A stretch of DNA of 64,000 nucleotides from Megalonaias nervosa (GCA_016617855.1 JAECUM010001132.1:1-64000); one strand, 5' to 3'; positions 22,018-34,269 are shown, counted from the stretch's first letter. Notes: a model not told the origin generated them from the letters alone. Numbers and translations are program-made.

Positions 22018-22193
22018 CAGTGAAACCTATCTTGAAAGACCAATGCTATGTGAGACCATCTGTCTTGAGAGATCATATTCTCAGTGCACAAACTTGATGA
22101 TTATATAACACTGACCTGTTATGAGAGACCACCTGTCTTGAGAGACCATAATTTTCTGGCAGAAAGGGTGGTCTTTCAAGACAGGTTCTACTG
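22018..22193. mobile_element. 176-bp MITE, Tc1/mariner type
   Basis: Terminal inverted repeats begin CAGTGAAACCTATCTTGAAA on the left and, reading inward from the right on the other strand, CAGTAGAACCTGTCTTGAAA. Both ends abut TA (22016-22017 and 22194-22195), the Tc1/mariner target. Internal phrases GTCTTGAGAGA repeat. There is no coding capacity. Confidence 0.88.
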
Positions 22194-22199
22194 TATGCT

Positions 22200-22868
22200 G
22201 AACCAGTTGGAGAAAGTAAGTGAATCCCAATTAAATAAAGTTTTACGTTGATAAAAAGTTCAATGGCATTAGGACGTAATAACTTCAGATGTGTATTCCT
22301 TGGAAAGAGTGAACTCTGTGGTGGAACACACCACTGTGAATGCTGTAAATCAAATTTGCTTCATATCATGTTGGTACAGGTGCTTGACCATCTCTTTAAT
22401 GTGTTATTGGAGTCGGAGCACGTAATCAACTTTGCCAGACATATGGATCTGATTGTCAATTTTATTGCATGCGACGTGAGAGATTTGCTGAACCTTTAAT
22501 TGTACAAACACCCAAAACAGATACAAAAATAAATGAAAACAGATACAGAAATCAAGGAAATAATAGCTGAATTGAAGTGATTGCAGTTTTTGATCTTGAT
22601 AGAGTATGAAAATTAAAACAAGTTATTGACAGACTTCTCAGTTAGAGAAAGCTTTCCCTTATATAAGAATGCCAACTATGTAGGATCCATCAACACACTC
22701 CAAACCACTCCAAGCCACCCCAAACCCTCTTGAAACCCCAAACCCTCTTGTAACACATATATAAAGAAATAAAATTATTTTATATAATTTACTGTAATTA
22801 CTGTATATCGCTTTATATGTTTTTGCCATTAGCAAGAACTATATCTTTTCTCATTTTTAAGTACTTAG
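22200..22868. other. Intergenic sequence
   Basis: Contains a chance frame (22248-22499) and a small C/A-rich direct repeat around 22690-22760. No supported gene. Confidence 0.35.
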
Positions 22869-23540
22869 TTGTGTTTCCTTCTACTTCTGGCAGGCATAGA
22901 ACCTAATCAGGTCTCCAAATTTGTATCTAATGTCGGTATCCTTGATCCATTTCACTGTAGCACAGTCAGATACCATTGCCCAGTCTGTCACTGTCCAGTA
23001 TCTGTCATGATAATATTTACTACCCCAGAATTTGAGTGCTATAAGAGAGTTATATGGTTATATGATAAAGGAGACTATACTTTGTTAAATTCACTTTTGC
23101 AGAATGTTCCTTGGCATGAAATATTTGAAAATGATGTTAATTATATCATCACTAAATTAACAAGTTTCCTTTAGAATGCAGTAAGTAAAACTGTGCCACA
23201 AAACCCCCCAAAATAACAAAAGAAAACCAAAAAAAAACTCAGCCTGGTTATTATTCGTGCTAAAGACCCACCTTTGATGCATAATGAAATTAGAAAATTC
23301 GTTAGACAAAAAAGCAGCTCGACGATTGAGCAAAATGCACACAAAACCCATGACAGTGACTGTTATATCGTGAAATAATAAATAAAACTATTAGTAAATA
23401 CACGAATCTAAATATTTCCACAATCAGCAGTTGGCTGGCAAAATAGAAAATAGTTCAGGTAATTCTGAAGAGTGGTGAAAACATGTTAAAGACATCCAGG
23501 GAAGGTCAAGAAGAACTTTTATGATTCACAGATTATTAAT
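22869..23540 (+). mobile_element. CR1/jockey-like non-LTR element X1, endonuclease end and linker
   Basis: Translated pieces show the end of an apurinic-type endonuclease (HCPV motif), then YKRVIWLYDKGDYTLLNSLL, then VIIRAKDPPLMHNEIRKFVR, a linker typical of CR1/jockey-like ORF2, broken by stops. The element is interrupted near 23540 by element Y1 and resumes at about 25748. Confidence 0.7.
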
Positions 23541-25747
23541 TATACTCAGACATCTGCATTCATTGATTATTAATTATACTCGGACATCTGCATTCTTATT
23601 AAACAAGATTGAGATCCCACATTGTCTTGCAATCTGTAATGACCATGGCTGCACTAATCAGGTGCATATGAAACAGATGAATGGATTATACACTGATATA
23701 GTAAAAGCATTGTCGAACTCCAGTAATGGCTTGACTAGTAAATCCAAAAGTGGTCACTGGGTTATACCAGGCTGGAATGACTGTGTCAAAGAACTACACA
23801 ACTTTGCATGAAATGCTTACCTTATGTGATGTGATAATGATGAACCTCATCAGGGTCATCTCAGTAACCAAATGCACCAAACAAGAGCACAATTTAAGTA
23901 TGCTCTTAGATTATGTAAGAAGGAGGAAGTAAACCATAGAGCAGACTCGATAGCACAAAAATTTGAAAATGTTGACCAATGTGAATTTTGGAAGCAAGTT
24001 AAACAAAATACTACGATAACTTCCAATAAACTACCAATTTGCATTGATGGGAACCATGGTCAAAATAATATGTGCAACATGTGGAAAATCATTTTGAAGA
24101 CTTACTCAATAGTGTTAAAAATGAATCGAATAAGAAGCGTGTTCTTTCAGCATTGAATACCCCTTCTGCTCATATTGAGGTAATCATATTGTACGAGATC
24201 CAAAGTGCAATAACAAGACAAAAAGGTGGTAAATGTCCAGGATCAGATTTTTTTATATGTGGAACATATTAAATTTTCAGATACTAGACATCATGTGCTA
24301 TTGGTGATTTTATTTAATTGTATGTTTCTGCATAACTGTGTACCAGATGATTTTTTCACAAAAGTTACAATTATACTGCTACTAGAAAGCAAAATTGGTA
24401 GCCTGGCAGACAAAAATAACTAGAGACCTATAGCTCTTGCAACTATTATTTCAAAAATATTTGAATGCATCATACTACAAAGATGTGAAGTCACAATCTT
24501 CGATAATCAGTTTGGTTTTAAAAAGCAGCATTCAACAGATTTATGCCTATATGACTTTAAGGAAACTGTCAGCTATTATGTAGAACATGGCAGTCCAGAG
24601 TTTGCATGCTTTTTAGACACTAGTAAGGCTTTTGATAGGGTCAATCATTGGACACTCTTTAAAAAGTTGCTTGATATTAAAATACCTGTCTACATAGTTC
24701 ATACTTTAGTTAACTGGTATGGCAAACAATTGTATTTTGTGCGATGGGTAAGTGTAACATCCAGAGCTTTCCATGTAACCAATGGAGTGAGGCCAGGGGG
24801 TATTCTTTCTCTTTTGTTATTTAATATATACATAGACGAGTTAAATCATAAACTGGCTCAGTGTTATATGGGGTTACGTCTGCTACCAAATGTGTTGTTT
24901 CTTGACAATTTTAGTTTTACTGATGATATTTCATGGATAAGTCCTTCTATCGCAGGTTTAAGGAAATTATTAAAGATATGTGAACAATATGCATTAGAGA
25001 ATGATATCATCTATAATGCAAAAAGATCATTATGCATGGTCTTTCAGCCAACTTCTTTCAAATTACCATCTCTTCCCCCTGTACATCTTGACAGCAATGC
25101 TCTTATGTATGTCAACAGTTACACATATTTGGGTCATATTTTGAAGTCCAATCAGTCAGATATTGAAGATATGATGAGACATTACCGATTTTTGTGTAAC
25201 CGAACAAACATGCTTCTACATAAATTTAAGAATTGTTCATTGAGTATCAAAATTAGATTATTCAAATCTTATTGCTGCACTATGTATTGTGCTCCACTGT
25301 GGACAAACTTTAGTGAATGTATGAAAGAAAACTAGTTATTGGTTATAATAATAGTCTTCATTTTCTATTAGGTCTTCCTAGATAGAACAGTGCCTCCAAC
25401 ATGTTTGTAAATTAGAATGTATTCAGTTTTGAGGAAGTAATGAGAAAGTATGTATTCTCAATGATGACAAGAATATCTAATAGTAAGAACTGTGTATTTT
25501 GAAATCTCTTTGGAACTATGACATTCTTTTAAATTCTCATATTATTAGTAGATGGAACAAATTACTCTTTAAATGTGCCACTTAATTTCATTCTTAACAA
25601 TGCAGGGTGCAGTTAATTGTTGTAGATGTATCTGTATACTTGCACATATGATATATATGTTCTTTTATGTTTACAGTGTTTTTACTTTATGTTTTAATTT
25701 AGATGTATGGACCATGTAGTCTGAAATAAAGAATTTTATCTACTTAT
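23541..25747 (+). mobile_element. CR1/jockey-like non-LTR element Y1 inserted in X1
   Basis: Fragments in several frames give a long endonuclease-RT linker (VIPGWNDCVKELHNFA, RAQFKYALRLCKKEEVNHRA) and a reverse transcriptase: NQFGFKKQHSTD, motif A LDTSKAFDRVNHWTLF, TNGVRPGGILS, motif C as FTDD instead of YADD, and a C-terminal KIRLFKSYCCTMYCAPLW. The longest open piece is 24667-25335. It has several frameshifts and stops. The 3' end reads GTCTGAAATAAAG then TATCTA repeats. The 5' part is missing. A second, inverted copy lies at 30771-32160. Confidence 0.8.
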
Positions 25748-26225
25748 CTAATGGGGCTAAATTGACAAATGATGGAAACAAAGCAAACATATTTAATGAT
25801 TTCTCTTGTGAACAGCCTAGAATAGAAATTGATAAGATGACACCATGTCAACTTGCTGAACCAGATGTACTTCAATTGACGTACACTGATATCTCTTGCA
25901 TTAACATTAGCGAAGACGAAGTATACAGCATTGTTACTGTTTTAAATCAATCCAAGGCATGCAGTCCAGACTTACTGCATCCCAAGTTACTTACAAGAAT
26001 TGCATGTTCACTTTAATATCCACCATGTTGGATCTTTAACACTTCTCTTAATACATCAATTTTTCCAGATTCATGAAAATTAGCAAATGCAGACCCAGTA
26101 TATAAAAATGAATGTTAAACAAATGTTTCTAACTATCGCCCAATATGAAGAATGTGTCTACAAATATTTATATAATTATGTTCTTCGACATAACTTGATT
26201 GCACCAAATCAATCAGGCTGTATAT
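25748..26225 (+). mobile_element. Element X1, resumed: linker to RT N-terminus
   Basis: Frames give DDGNKANIFNDF-like linker (25762-26016) and a decayed RT start up to a LIAPNQSG-like motif. The same stretch is present in element X2 (26850-27120), which shows that Y1 interrupts X1. It stops abruptly where Gypsy gag sequence begins. Confidence 0.7.
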
Positions 26226-26512
26226 TCATCCCCTGTATACACAACTCCAGCTTTTGATATTAGCAAAAATATTAGGTTGGTACCCTTTTTTAATGTAAAG
26301 AAGCTAGATAAATATTTTCCTTATTTTGAGAACACTGTTGAAAATGTGAAATGGCCAAGAGAGCATTGGACTTTGTTATTACAAAGTGTACTTATTGGCA
26401 AAGCTCGTAAAGTCTACACTTCACTTTTGGTACAACAAAGTAATAATTGTGAAGTGGTGAATGAACGCATCTTGAAGGGTTATGATTCGGTACCTGAAGC
26501 ATATAAAAAAAT
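26226..26512 (+). pseudogene. Ty3/Gypsy gag (capsid) fragment, upstream part
   Basis: An open frame with FDISKNIRLVPFFNVKKLDK, WPREHWTLLLQSVLIGKA and a VPEAYKKIK end has the pattern of the capsid N-terminal domain in Gmr1-type Gypsy elements. Its last 90 bases are repeated at 27188-27278 on the other side of element X2. No upstream gag or 5' LTR is visible. Confidence 0.72.
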
Positions 26513-27187
26513 AAAAATGCACAAGTTTCCTTTAGAATGCAATAAGTAAAACTGTGTCACACAAAAAATGTTATTATTCGTGCTATTGGCCCACCCTCCT
26601 GAATGCATAACGAAATTAGAACATTCATTAGACAAAGAAAGCAGCTTTACGATCAAGCAAAATGCACACAAACCCACAGCAGTGGTTGTTATATCATCAA
26701 AAAGTCAATAAAACTATTAGGAAATACCTGACTCTATTTCCTCAATCAGCGGTTGGCTGTCAAAATTAAAAATTGTTCAGGTAATTCTAAGGAGTGGTGG
26801 AAATATGTTGAAGACATCCAGGGAAGATCAAGAAGAAATTGTGTGAGTCATTTATTATAAATGGAGCTAAAGTGACAGATGATGGAAACAAAGCAAACAT
26901 ATTTAACGATTTCTTTTGCGAACAGCCTAGAACAGAAATTGATAAGATTAAACCATGTCAATTTGCTGAACCAGATGTACTTCAGTTGACGTACATTGAT
27001 ATCTCTTGCATTAACATTAGTGAAGACAAAATATGCAGCATTATTACTGATTTCAATCAATCCAAGGCAAGTGGTCCAGACTTACTGCATCCCGTGTTAC
27101 TTACAAGAATTGCATGTTCAATTAAGTACTCACTGTGTTGGAGCTTTAGTATTTCTCTTAATACCTCAACATTTCATCAAGTCTGCC
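26513..27187 (+). mobile_element. CR1/jockey-like element X2 fragment inserted in Gypsy gag
   Basis: Begins with CAAGTTTCCTTTAGAATGCA, as X1 does at 23161. It carries MHNEIRTFIRQR, KEWWKYVEDIQGRSRR, VTDDGNKANIFNDFFCEQPR and SKASGPDLLHP (ORF 26839-27187 and beyond), the linker and start of an RT. The fragment is bounded on both sides by duplicated gag sequence of about 90 bp. Confidence 0.75.
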
Positions 27188-27740
27188 ATTCACTTTTGGT
27201 ACAACAAAGTAATAATTATGAAGTGGTCAAGAAATGCATCCTGAAGGATTATAAGTTCGTACCTGATGCATATAAAAAAGTGTACAAATTGTAGAAAGGA
27301 AACCAGTCAGACTCATGCTGAGTTAGCATGGGGAAAAAGAACAACTGCTTAATAGAAGATGTACAGACAAGTTTGTCAAAGATTACAACGACTTTAGACA
27401 ACTCATAGCATTCAAGAATTGTATTTATAGTGATGTGAAGACCTAACTTGATGAGAAAAAGGTTGAAATTTCAGACAATGTAGCTCTTACAGCTAAGAAC
27501 TATTCCTTGATTCACAAAGTTTCAATTGTCAATAAATCTTCTTACAACAGATTTTTGCTAAAAGAGAAATAAACGAAACAAAACATTTGGTCTTATGCAT
27601 ATACTTCCAAATTTAAAACTGGCACAATAGGAATCAAATTTCTGATCAGAAATCCTTTTCTCTTCCCAGGTGTACATCACGAAAGAAGAAAAGGCATGTT
27701 ATTTCTGATTGCTACAGGGCTACAGGATGAAATATATGCA
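27188..27740 (+). pseudogene. Ty3/Gypsy gag, continued
   Basis: Restarts with a second copy of the capsid segment (LLVQQSNNYEVVKKCILKDY), then in other frames FRQLIAFKNCIYSDVKT and VALTAKNYSLIHK, the expected order of the capsid C-terminal half. It contains stops and frameshifts. Confidence 0.7.
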
Positions 27741-28530
27741 CATAAATAAAAACTGTGCACTTTCAAATGCTCTTGTTTCTAAGAGATTAGGGTCATGGTC
27801 ATGTATTGAAAGAAATACCTTTGTTGGGCTTAGCAAACCCCAGCCTGATTTATTATGGAATTGTGAAGCATTCATGTCAAAATGTTCTGTATCACTTGTT
27901 GATTATTCTGCCAATCATTTCCCTATTAAGATATTAAGAGACAATGAAATTCCAGTGACTTTTATTGTCAAGTACTTTGACTTTTTCAGAGAAGTCTTGT
28001 TCTAGTGAAAGTGTTCTTATTCACGGAGTTGAATGTGGCTTTGTGGCTTTGTTAATGTTCCTCTGCATTGTGTTAATTTGCCATCAGACTTGGTTTCAAG
28101 ACTTGTGACTATAGGAATGGTGACTTCTTTGCCCTTTGAGGTATTCATTTGTTATTGGGTAGTGACCTAGCTGGAGATTGTGTTGGGGTTAATCCACTTG
28201 TAACTGACAAGCCTTGTTTGGATCAGAGAGTTGATCCAATTGAAATTTAAATCCCTGGTGTATATCCAGCTTGTGCAGTTGCTAGGGAGCTATGGCAAAG
28301 AAAGCTCTTGGAAAAGACGGAGATCAGGTAATTATTCCTTTAGCTGACACATTTATGTTTCATTCTCTTAATGAGGTAAATTTTGCTCCAAGTATATTAA
28401 GAGGTAGTGATCACAGTGATACTCATTTTACTACTGATTTTCTTTATTATAATAAAGGTGATAAAAGACGATCACTCGTCGAACAGGAACAAGATCCTGA
28501 GTTCTCATATTTGTTTCAGAGATTTCATTG
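27741..28530 (+). pseudogene. Gypsy protease and protease-integrase linker relic
   Basis: The frame at 27709-28005 has PIKILRDNEIPVTFI where the aspartic protease active site DTG would be expected; it reads DNE, so catalysis is lost. Then come LLGSDLAGDCVGVNPLVTDK, YPACAV and MAKKAL (28292), the conserved linker of this Gypsy group. DPEFSYLFQRF ends at 28531, where integrase should begin. Confidence 0.7.
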
Positions 28531-28650
28531 AAGAATATGATTAGGTTAAATAGCTTTGATGCAGAAAATGACTGGGACCAGGGTGTTCACTTGTTGATGT
28601 TTGCTGTTGGGAATTCGCTTCAAGATCCTCTTCTTGTTAAGTATTAAGGT
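28531..28650 (+). pseudogene. Integrase remnant lying upstream of the RT
   Basis: A plus-strand frame reads LNSFDAENDWDQGVHLLMFA, matching the end of the integrase catalytic core (helices after the third acidic residue). The zinc finger and the D, D residues are deleted. Its position before the RT, not after RNase H, is the Gmr1-type gene order. Confidence 0.68.
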
Positions 28651-28799
28651 CATTTTGAAGGTAGAAGGAAAATGACTCAAATTATATCATTGACTCTCAT
28701 AAAAGGCAAAACAGAAACAAATTTGCAATACAAATATGTTAAAGGAATATATTTAGAGATATTCCTGTAAATCATTTCAACAAATTTAATTGTACCTGT

Positions 28800-29530
28800 C
28801 ACGGTGATGATTTGAATGATGACGTGAAATCGGATTGTGGTGACTTTGGTGAAACCAGTCTTCGGAACTCGGAAATATTGGATAATCTGTACTAGAAACT
28901 TTCGCATCTGTTGCCACAAGAGAAGAGTAAACTATAACAGCTATGAGCACTTATTTTCAGACGTTCAAACACGAGCAAATAAAATCTACGATGACGTTGA
29001 AATTCTAGATTCCACCCCTGTGAATCAACATCCGTACAGGATGAATTCTCTCAAATATTACTGTTTGAAGAATGAAATTCACTATCTCCTGGAGAATAAC
29101 TTCATCGAACCAAGTATATAATAATATTTTCTGCATATGTGTTGATTATAGAAAAGTAGTGTTGGCAAGACCAAATTCATTTCCAGTACCCAGAATCGAT
29201 GACCACATTGACAAAATTGGAGATGCAAAATGTGTTACCACTTTTGACCTTTTGAAGGGATTCTGGCAAAGTCCAAGTAGGGAGAGAGCAATGGAAATTT
29301 CAGTATTCGCAACTCCAGATGGACTTCACTAATATAAAGTGATGCCGTTCGGGGTGAAATGTTCCCCTTGTATTTTCTAACACTTGATGAACATGATAAC
29401 ATTTGGTATAGGTAATTGTGACTCTTACATCAATGACATCATAATTTACAACGATACTGGTAAAGATCACTTGGAAACCACTCAGAAGTTCATTCATCGA
29501 CTATGGTGCAAATTTCATAATTAATTTAAA
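28800..29530 (+). pseudogene. Ty3/Gypsy reverse transcriptase relic
   Basis: Frames at 28837-29121 and 29072-29332 carry HPYRMNSLKYYCLKNEIHYL, then VDYRKVVLARPNSFPVPRID, VTTFDLLKGFWQSPS and, in another frame, YKVMPFGV. The active site YxDD reads SYINDIIIY (about 29425-29452), so one catalytic Asp is Asn. There is a frameshift with a small deletion near 29118 and a stop near 29330. Confidence 0.85.
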
Positions 29531-29639
29531 ATAAAGTGACATTCGTTGTGCTTGGGTTAAATTTATTTAGGAGATGTTGTGGGACACAGTAAAGTTAAAC
29601 CTATAGAAGATAAGATTTAAAGCTATCCCTGAATTCCCA

Positions 29640-30215
29640 GTGTCTATCAGTAAGAAGAAACTGCTGTGACTTTTGGGTATGGCTGGATATTATTGGAAAT
29701 TTTCTTCCAATTTTTTCCATAATTACTGAACACCTGACAAATTTGTTGAGTAAGAAAAATCCTTTGTATGGCAAATATCAGGAGGCATTTGATAACTTTA
29801 AAGCTATATTTAAGAGTGCATCAGTTCTTTCAGCTAGAAAGTCAAGTAATCATTTATAACGTCTGTTGTTGCAAGTGATGTTGGGCTTGGTGGAATATTG
29901 ATACAGGAAGACAAATATGGTGTGGATCATCCAGTGTGATATTTTTATAGAAAACAAACCCCAAACAATCACCAGAGAAATTATTCCACGATTGAGAAGG
30001 AAATGTTTACTTTTAATATTTGCCTTGCAACACTTTGAAGTGCATGTTTGTTGTATTCAGTGATCACAACCCCCTTACTTTCATTAATAAAATAAATGAA
30101 AAACAAGAATTAGAGATTGGTAAGATTGAGTTTGATGTTGCAGGCATATAACATTGATGTTTGGCACATTAAAGGAAAAGAAAATTTGATCACAGATGCA
30201 TTTTCACGTGTTTAG
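29640..30215 (+). pseudogene. Gypsy connection and RNase H relic
   Basis: Pieces: LLGMAGYYWKF-like (29670-29700), ASDVGLGGILIQEDKYGVDH (about 29872-29936), YSTIEKEMFT (29982), and NIDVWHIKGKENLITDAFSR (about 30150-30212) followed at once by a TAG. Ending at this motif with no integrase downstream fits the Gmr1-type order. Confidence 0.8.
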
Positions 30216-30358
30216 ATGTATTATATTACAATATATTCTATATAAGTTGCATCATTCATGAAATATATTCCTATGTAATATTAATCATATGTATGCTTGA
30301 CTAATGTGGAAAAGACAGTTTTATTCCATAAATGTTTATTTTTCTTTATGAGGGGAGG

Positions 30359-30666
30359 TGTTATGTATATCTATACAATGTGTATTATCATTAATGAGTA
30401 TAGTTTTTAAGGTGTTTTAGTTCATAATATTTTAAATACCACTTCTCCCGAATGATGAGTCATTCATGTATAGTGCGTAAATCCAATCATAAATTCGAAG
30501 GTTGAGTTGTACTCTTATTCAAGTAAACATCATGTGGTCTGATTTTCAGGACCATTACTATTGAAAGGCCTGATGAACTAATTCCTGATTAGCTCATGTA
30601 ACCCACCTGACCTTGTTTACAGTTGAGATTATCAATTGTGACTCTTTCTGAAACGACCTCTTAACA

Positions 30667-30667
<1 letters not shown>
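30359..30667 (+). repeat. Gypsy 3' LTR, truncated by a (TA)n tract
   Basis: The polypurine tract GAGGGGAGG (30350-30358) is followed immediately by TGTTATGTATATC, a TG-starting LTR edge. About 310 bp remain before (TA)n. The first bases resemble the starts of LTR family 1 at 42949 and 56144. No matching 5' LTR was found. Confidence 0.7.

Positions 30668-30752
<85 letters not shown>
30668..30752. repeat. (TA)n microsatellite
   Basis: Alternating TA with one GAG interruption near 30717. It separates the truncated Gypsy LTR from the inverted Y2 element. Confidence 0.95.
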
Positions 30753-30754
<2 letters not shown>

Positions 30755-30770
30755 ATTAGATAAGAATAGT

Positions 30771-32160
30771 TTATTTCAGACTACATAGTCCATACATCTA
30801 AATTAAAATATAGATATCAAGTAAAGGTATTTTAAACCTAAAAGATCATAGCTATCTTATTTATAAGTATACAGATACATCTACACCAATGGACTGTGCC
30901 CTGCATTGTTAAGAATGGAATTGTGTAGCACATTTCAAGAGTAATTTGTTCCATCTGATAATAATGTGAGAATTTAAATTAATATTATAGTTCCACAGAG
31001 ATTTCAATATACAGTTCTTACTATTAGATATTCTTTTCATCATTGAGAATGCATACTTTCTCATTATTTCATCAAAATTTAATAAATTATAATTTACAAA
31101 CATATTGGAGGCACTGTTCCATCTTGGAAGGCCAAATAAAGAACTAAAACTATTATTATAGCCAATAACTAGTCTTCTTTTCATACGTTCGCTAAAATTT
31201 GTCCACAGATGAGCAAAATACATTGTGCAGCAGTACGATTTGAACAATCTAATTTTGATATTGAATGAAAAATTCTTAAATTTACGTAGAGGCATGTTTG
31301 TTTAAGTACACATTAAGCTATAATGTCTCATAATATCTTCATCATCTGACCAATTGGATTTCAAAATATTACCCAAATACGTATAACTGTTGACATACTT
31401 AAAAGTATGGCCGTTAAGATGTACAGAGGGAGCAGATGTTAATTTGAAAGATGTTGACGAAAAGACCATGCATACCGATATTTGTATCTCATAGATGATA
31501 TCATTATCTGATGCGTATTGTTCACATATCTTTAATAATTTCCTTAAACCTGAGATAGAAGGACTTATCAACAACAAAACTTAACTTTATAAGAAATGAC
31601 ACATTTGGTGGCAGGTGTATCCCCGCGTGACAATGACCCAGTTTATGATTTAACTCGTATATGTATATATTTATTAAGAAAGGAGAAGGAACACCTCCTT
31701 GCCTCACCCCATAGCTTACATCGAAAAAGCTGGATATTGCACTTCCCCAGCGCACATAGTACAACTGTTTGCAATACCAATTAACTAACCTATGAACTGT
31801 GTAGACGGTATTTGAATATCAAACTTCTTTTTAAAGAGTGTCAAATGATTGACCCTATCAAATGCCTTAATAGCGTCAACAAAGCATGCAAATACTCAGC
31901 TGCCCTGTTCTACATAATAGCTGACAGTTTCCTTAGAAGGCATAGAGGCATAAATCTCTTGCATGTTGCTTTTTAATAGCAAGGTGATGATGGGAGATTG
32001 TAACTGCACATCTTTGTGGTATGATGCATTCAAATAATTTTGAAATACTTAAATCATTTGTATGTACATTCGGCAAACCCTAATATGTTGAGTTCTTTTT
32101 CAAATGGACCTGCATGTTTCTTATTAATAACTACTAATAGTTTTAAAAGAAAGTGATTAT
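30771..32160 (-). mobile_element. CR1/jockey-like non-LTR element Y2 (inverted copy of Y1)
   Basis: Minus-strand frames 31522-31764, 31302-31577 and 30909-31295 correspond in order to the RT thumb and C-terminal region of Y1 (VSYGVRQGGVPSP, SGLRKLLKICEQYASDND, NIKIRLFKSYCC). The motif C region is lost by a small deletion (near 31560-31575). Its 3' end (GTCTGAAATAAAC) mirrors that of Y1, so Y1 and Y2 form an inverted pair about 5 kb apart around the Gypsy relic. Confidence 0.82.
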
Positions 32161-32227
32161 ATCGAAGTTACATTATATATTATATACGATGCTATGGAAG
32201 CCATTACGAATAATACCACTGAATCGC

Positions 32228-32328
<101 letters not shown>

Positions 32329-32329
32329 G

Positions 32330-33015
32330 TTATATGGCAGTCATTAGCGAGGGAGAAAAATTATTGTTGCAGGTTTTCTTTTTTTTTTTTTTTAATTTTT
32401 AACTTTTGCTAACAAAGTTAAGTAGAAATAATAACATGTGGTAATCGTAATATATCCAAACTGGCCCAATGATACTGAATGTGTAAAGGTCATCAAATTT
32501 CGTGTTTTCGTAGACTGGAATCCGATATTTTCGTTCTCGTAAGTAAAGGGGACGCTCAAAAGTTATTATGTCCTTGTGAGAGAGTGATGCATATAAGGTG
32601 AAGTTGTGTGTGTTTGAAACATGCACAGTGAAGAGAATGCAAAATACGAAACTGTACAGAGCCACCAAGTTTGAGAAAAAAGTTGTGGATGTGATCCATT
32701 ACCGAAATAGCGATATGGAAGAACTTTACTGACTAGACAATAACATTTATTTGATACTTTATGTATTGCTCTTCATGTTTGTTTTGTTAGATGTTCGGGA
32801 AATAAAGTTGGCGATAAAATACATTGTAAGGTATCTTTTAAAACACATCCAATTGGTTATTTGGTTGATTAAAGCTTGCTTTATTTTCTCAAATCCTGTA
32901 ATTATGGGAGATAAGTATCTTCTTAGTCATGATGGAGGATGGTTGTGTGTATCCTGTTATGTAAATCTAATTTTCCCTAGTTTGTTAGTTACCTCTTTAT
33001 TTTGATTTAATTTCA
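32330..33015. other. Intergenic sequence
   Basis: Includes a T-run (about 32380-32394). The frames at 32399-32668 (minus) and 32751-33005 (plus) are not recognised. Confidence 0.35.
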
Positions 33016-33019
33016 TTAT

Positions 33020-33960
33020 ATGCTGTTTGAATGGAACATTGTATGTTGGACTGAACCTAGTCAAAAATCAATTTTATTTTCTTCTTGACCTGAATTATTT
33101 ATTTTTTAAGTTGTTTATTTTATTCTGGGACCAACTAATAAGTAGCTAAAATATTCTCTATGTGTATGGGTTTATTATCAGAATCATTATTAATAGAAGT
33201 AAATAAGTATGTTTATTTGGGTCTGGGTTTAGGTTATTTGCATTCACCTAAAATTTAACCTGGTGCACCTGACATTGTTCAGATTATATATAATAATTTT
33301 AGTAACAAGCTGCTAATTATAGCTAACATTTTCTTGTAAACATTAAGAACTTACTACAGGTAATGTTTTGCTACGTTTTTTGTTGTTTGTTTTTGTTTCT
33401 TTTTTATTTTATATTTTAGAAAATATTATTTGTGACCTGGGATCAAGTAGAAAACTATACAGTCTTGTTACTGAAAAAAAAAAAATTCATTTGTGCTGAA
33501 GATCTAGCAGAATCAATTTATGTTACTGTTGCAACCAGATCTTTTGGGCTGGAATATATTTCTTCAAAATATTTAACTCAGTGAATATTCTTCGCTGGAA
33601 ATATAAAGTGCTCTAAAATAATATTCTTGGACCAAGACATCCACTGCGATTTATAGTAAATTCAAACCTGGAATTATATTACTGTGTTTCAACAAAAGAC
33701 TGTTGGCACACAAGCGTTATACAAGTCATCACAGACACAGCAACACTTCAGCATTGATCTTAACTTTAGATTTCTACTTTAGTTTATTCAGAACTTTAAA
33801 TTATTAAGACTTGTGTCTGTAATTCTAGTATTATTTTGGGATTTAATTCGCAATACTGTAAGTTATTTTTTCATTTTCATTTTGCTTTCAAGGGAAATAA
33901 ATTATTTGTTGAATTTCAAAAAGCTTCTTGCTTTTCAATCGTTTCTGTACTCATTTTTAT
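33020..33960 (+). repeat. Solo-LTR-like repeat, family 1
   Basis: Collinear with 42949-43745 and 56144-57012: ACATTGTATGTTGGACT, ATTTTCTTCTTGACCTGAAT, GGCTGGAATATATTTCTTCA, TTTTGGGATTTAATTCGCAA and GGGAAATAAATTATTTGTTG (a poly(A)-type signal). It ends near a G-run at 33962. Confidence 0.75.
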
Positions 33961-34269
33961 TGGGGGGGGGGGATATGTCTTGGTGTACCCCTAAGGTCTA
34001 TAGTGTTGGGTATTTGAAATAAACAGAATTTTGAGCAAAACTTTATTTAAATCTGTTTTCGAGTCTGGATATTTCCTAATGTTGAGGAACCCAGGCTGGC
34101 TCTTCTATCTAAGGGGTTGTTCATCCGAACTGAGACTTTTCTTCGAGGCGAATTCCTTTACCCTGATTTTTTCGTGTGATCTTTGTCAAAGATCTACTAA
34201 GTCCTCTGTTTGAAATATGTGTATTTGCACTACTGTTTGTGTGCTATAAATATTCTTGTAAGGACTGCA

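Noticed and set aside
22000..22200. Inverted repeat considered as a non-coding RNA hairpin
   Set aside because: TA target duplication and CAGT ends identify it as a MITE.
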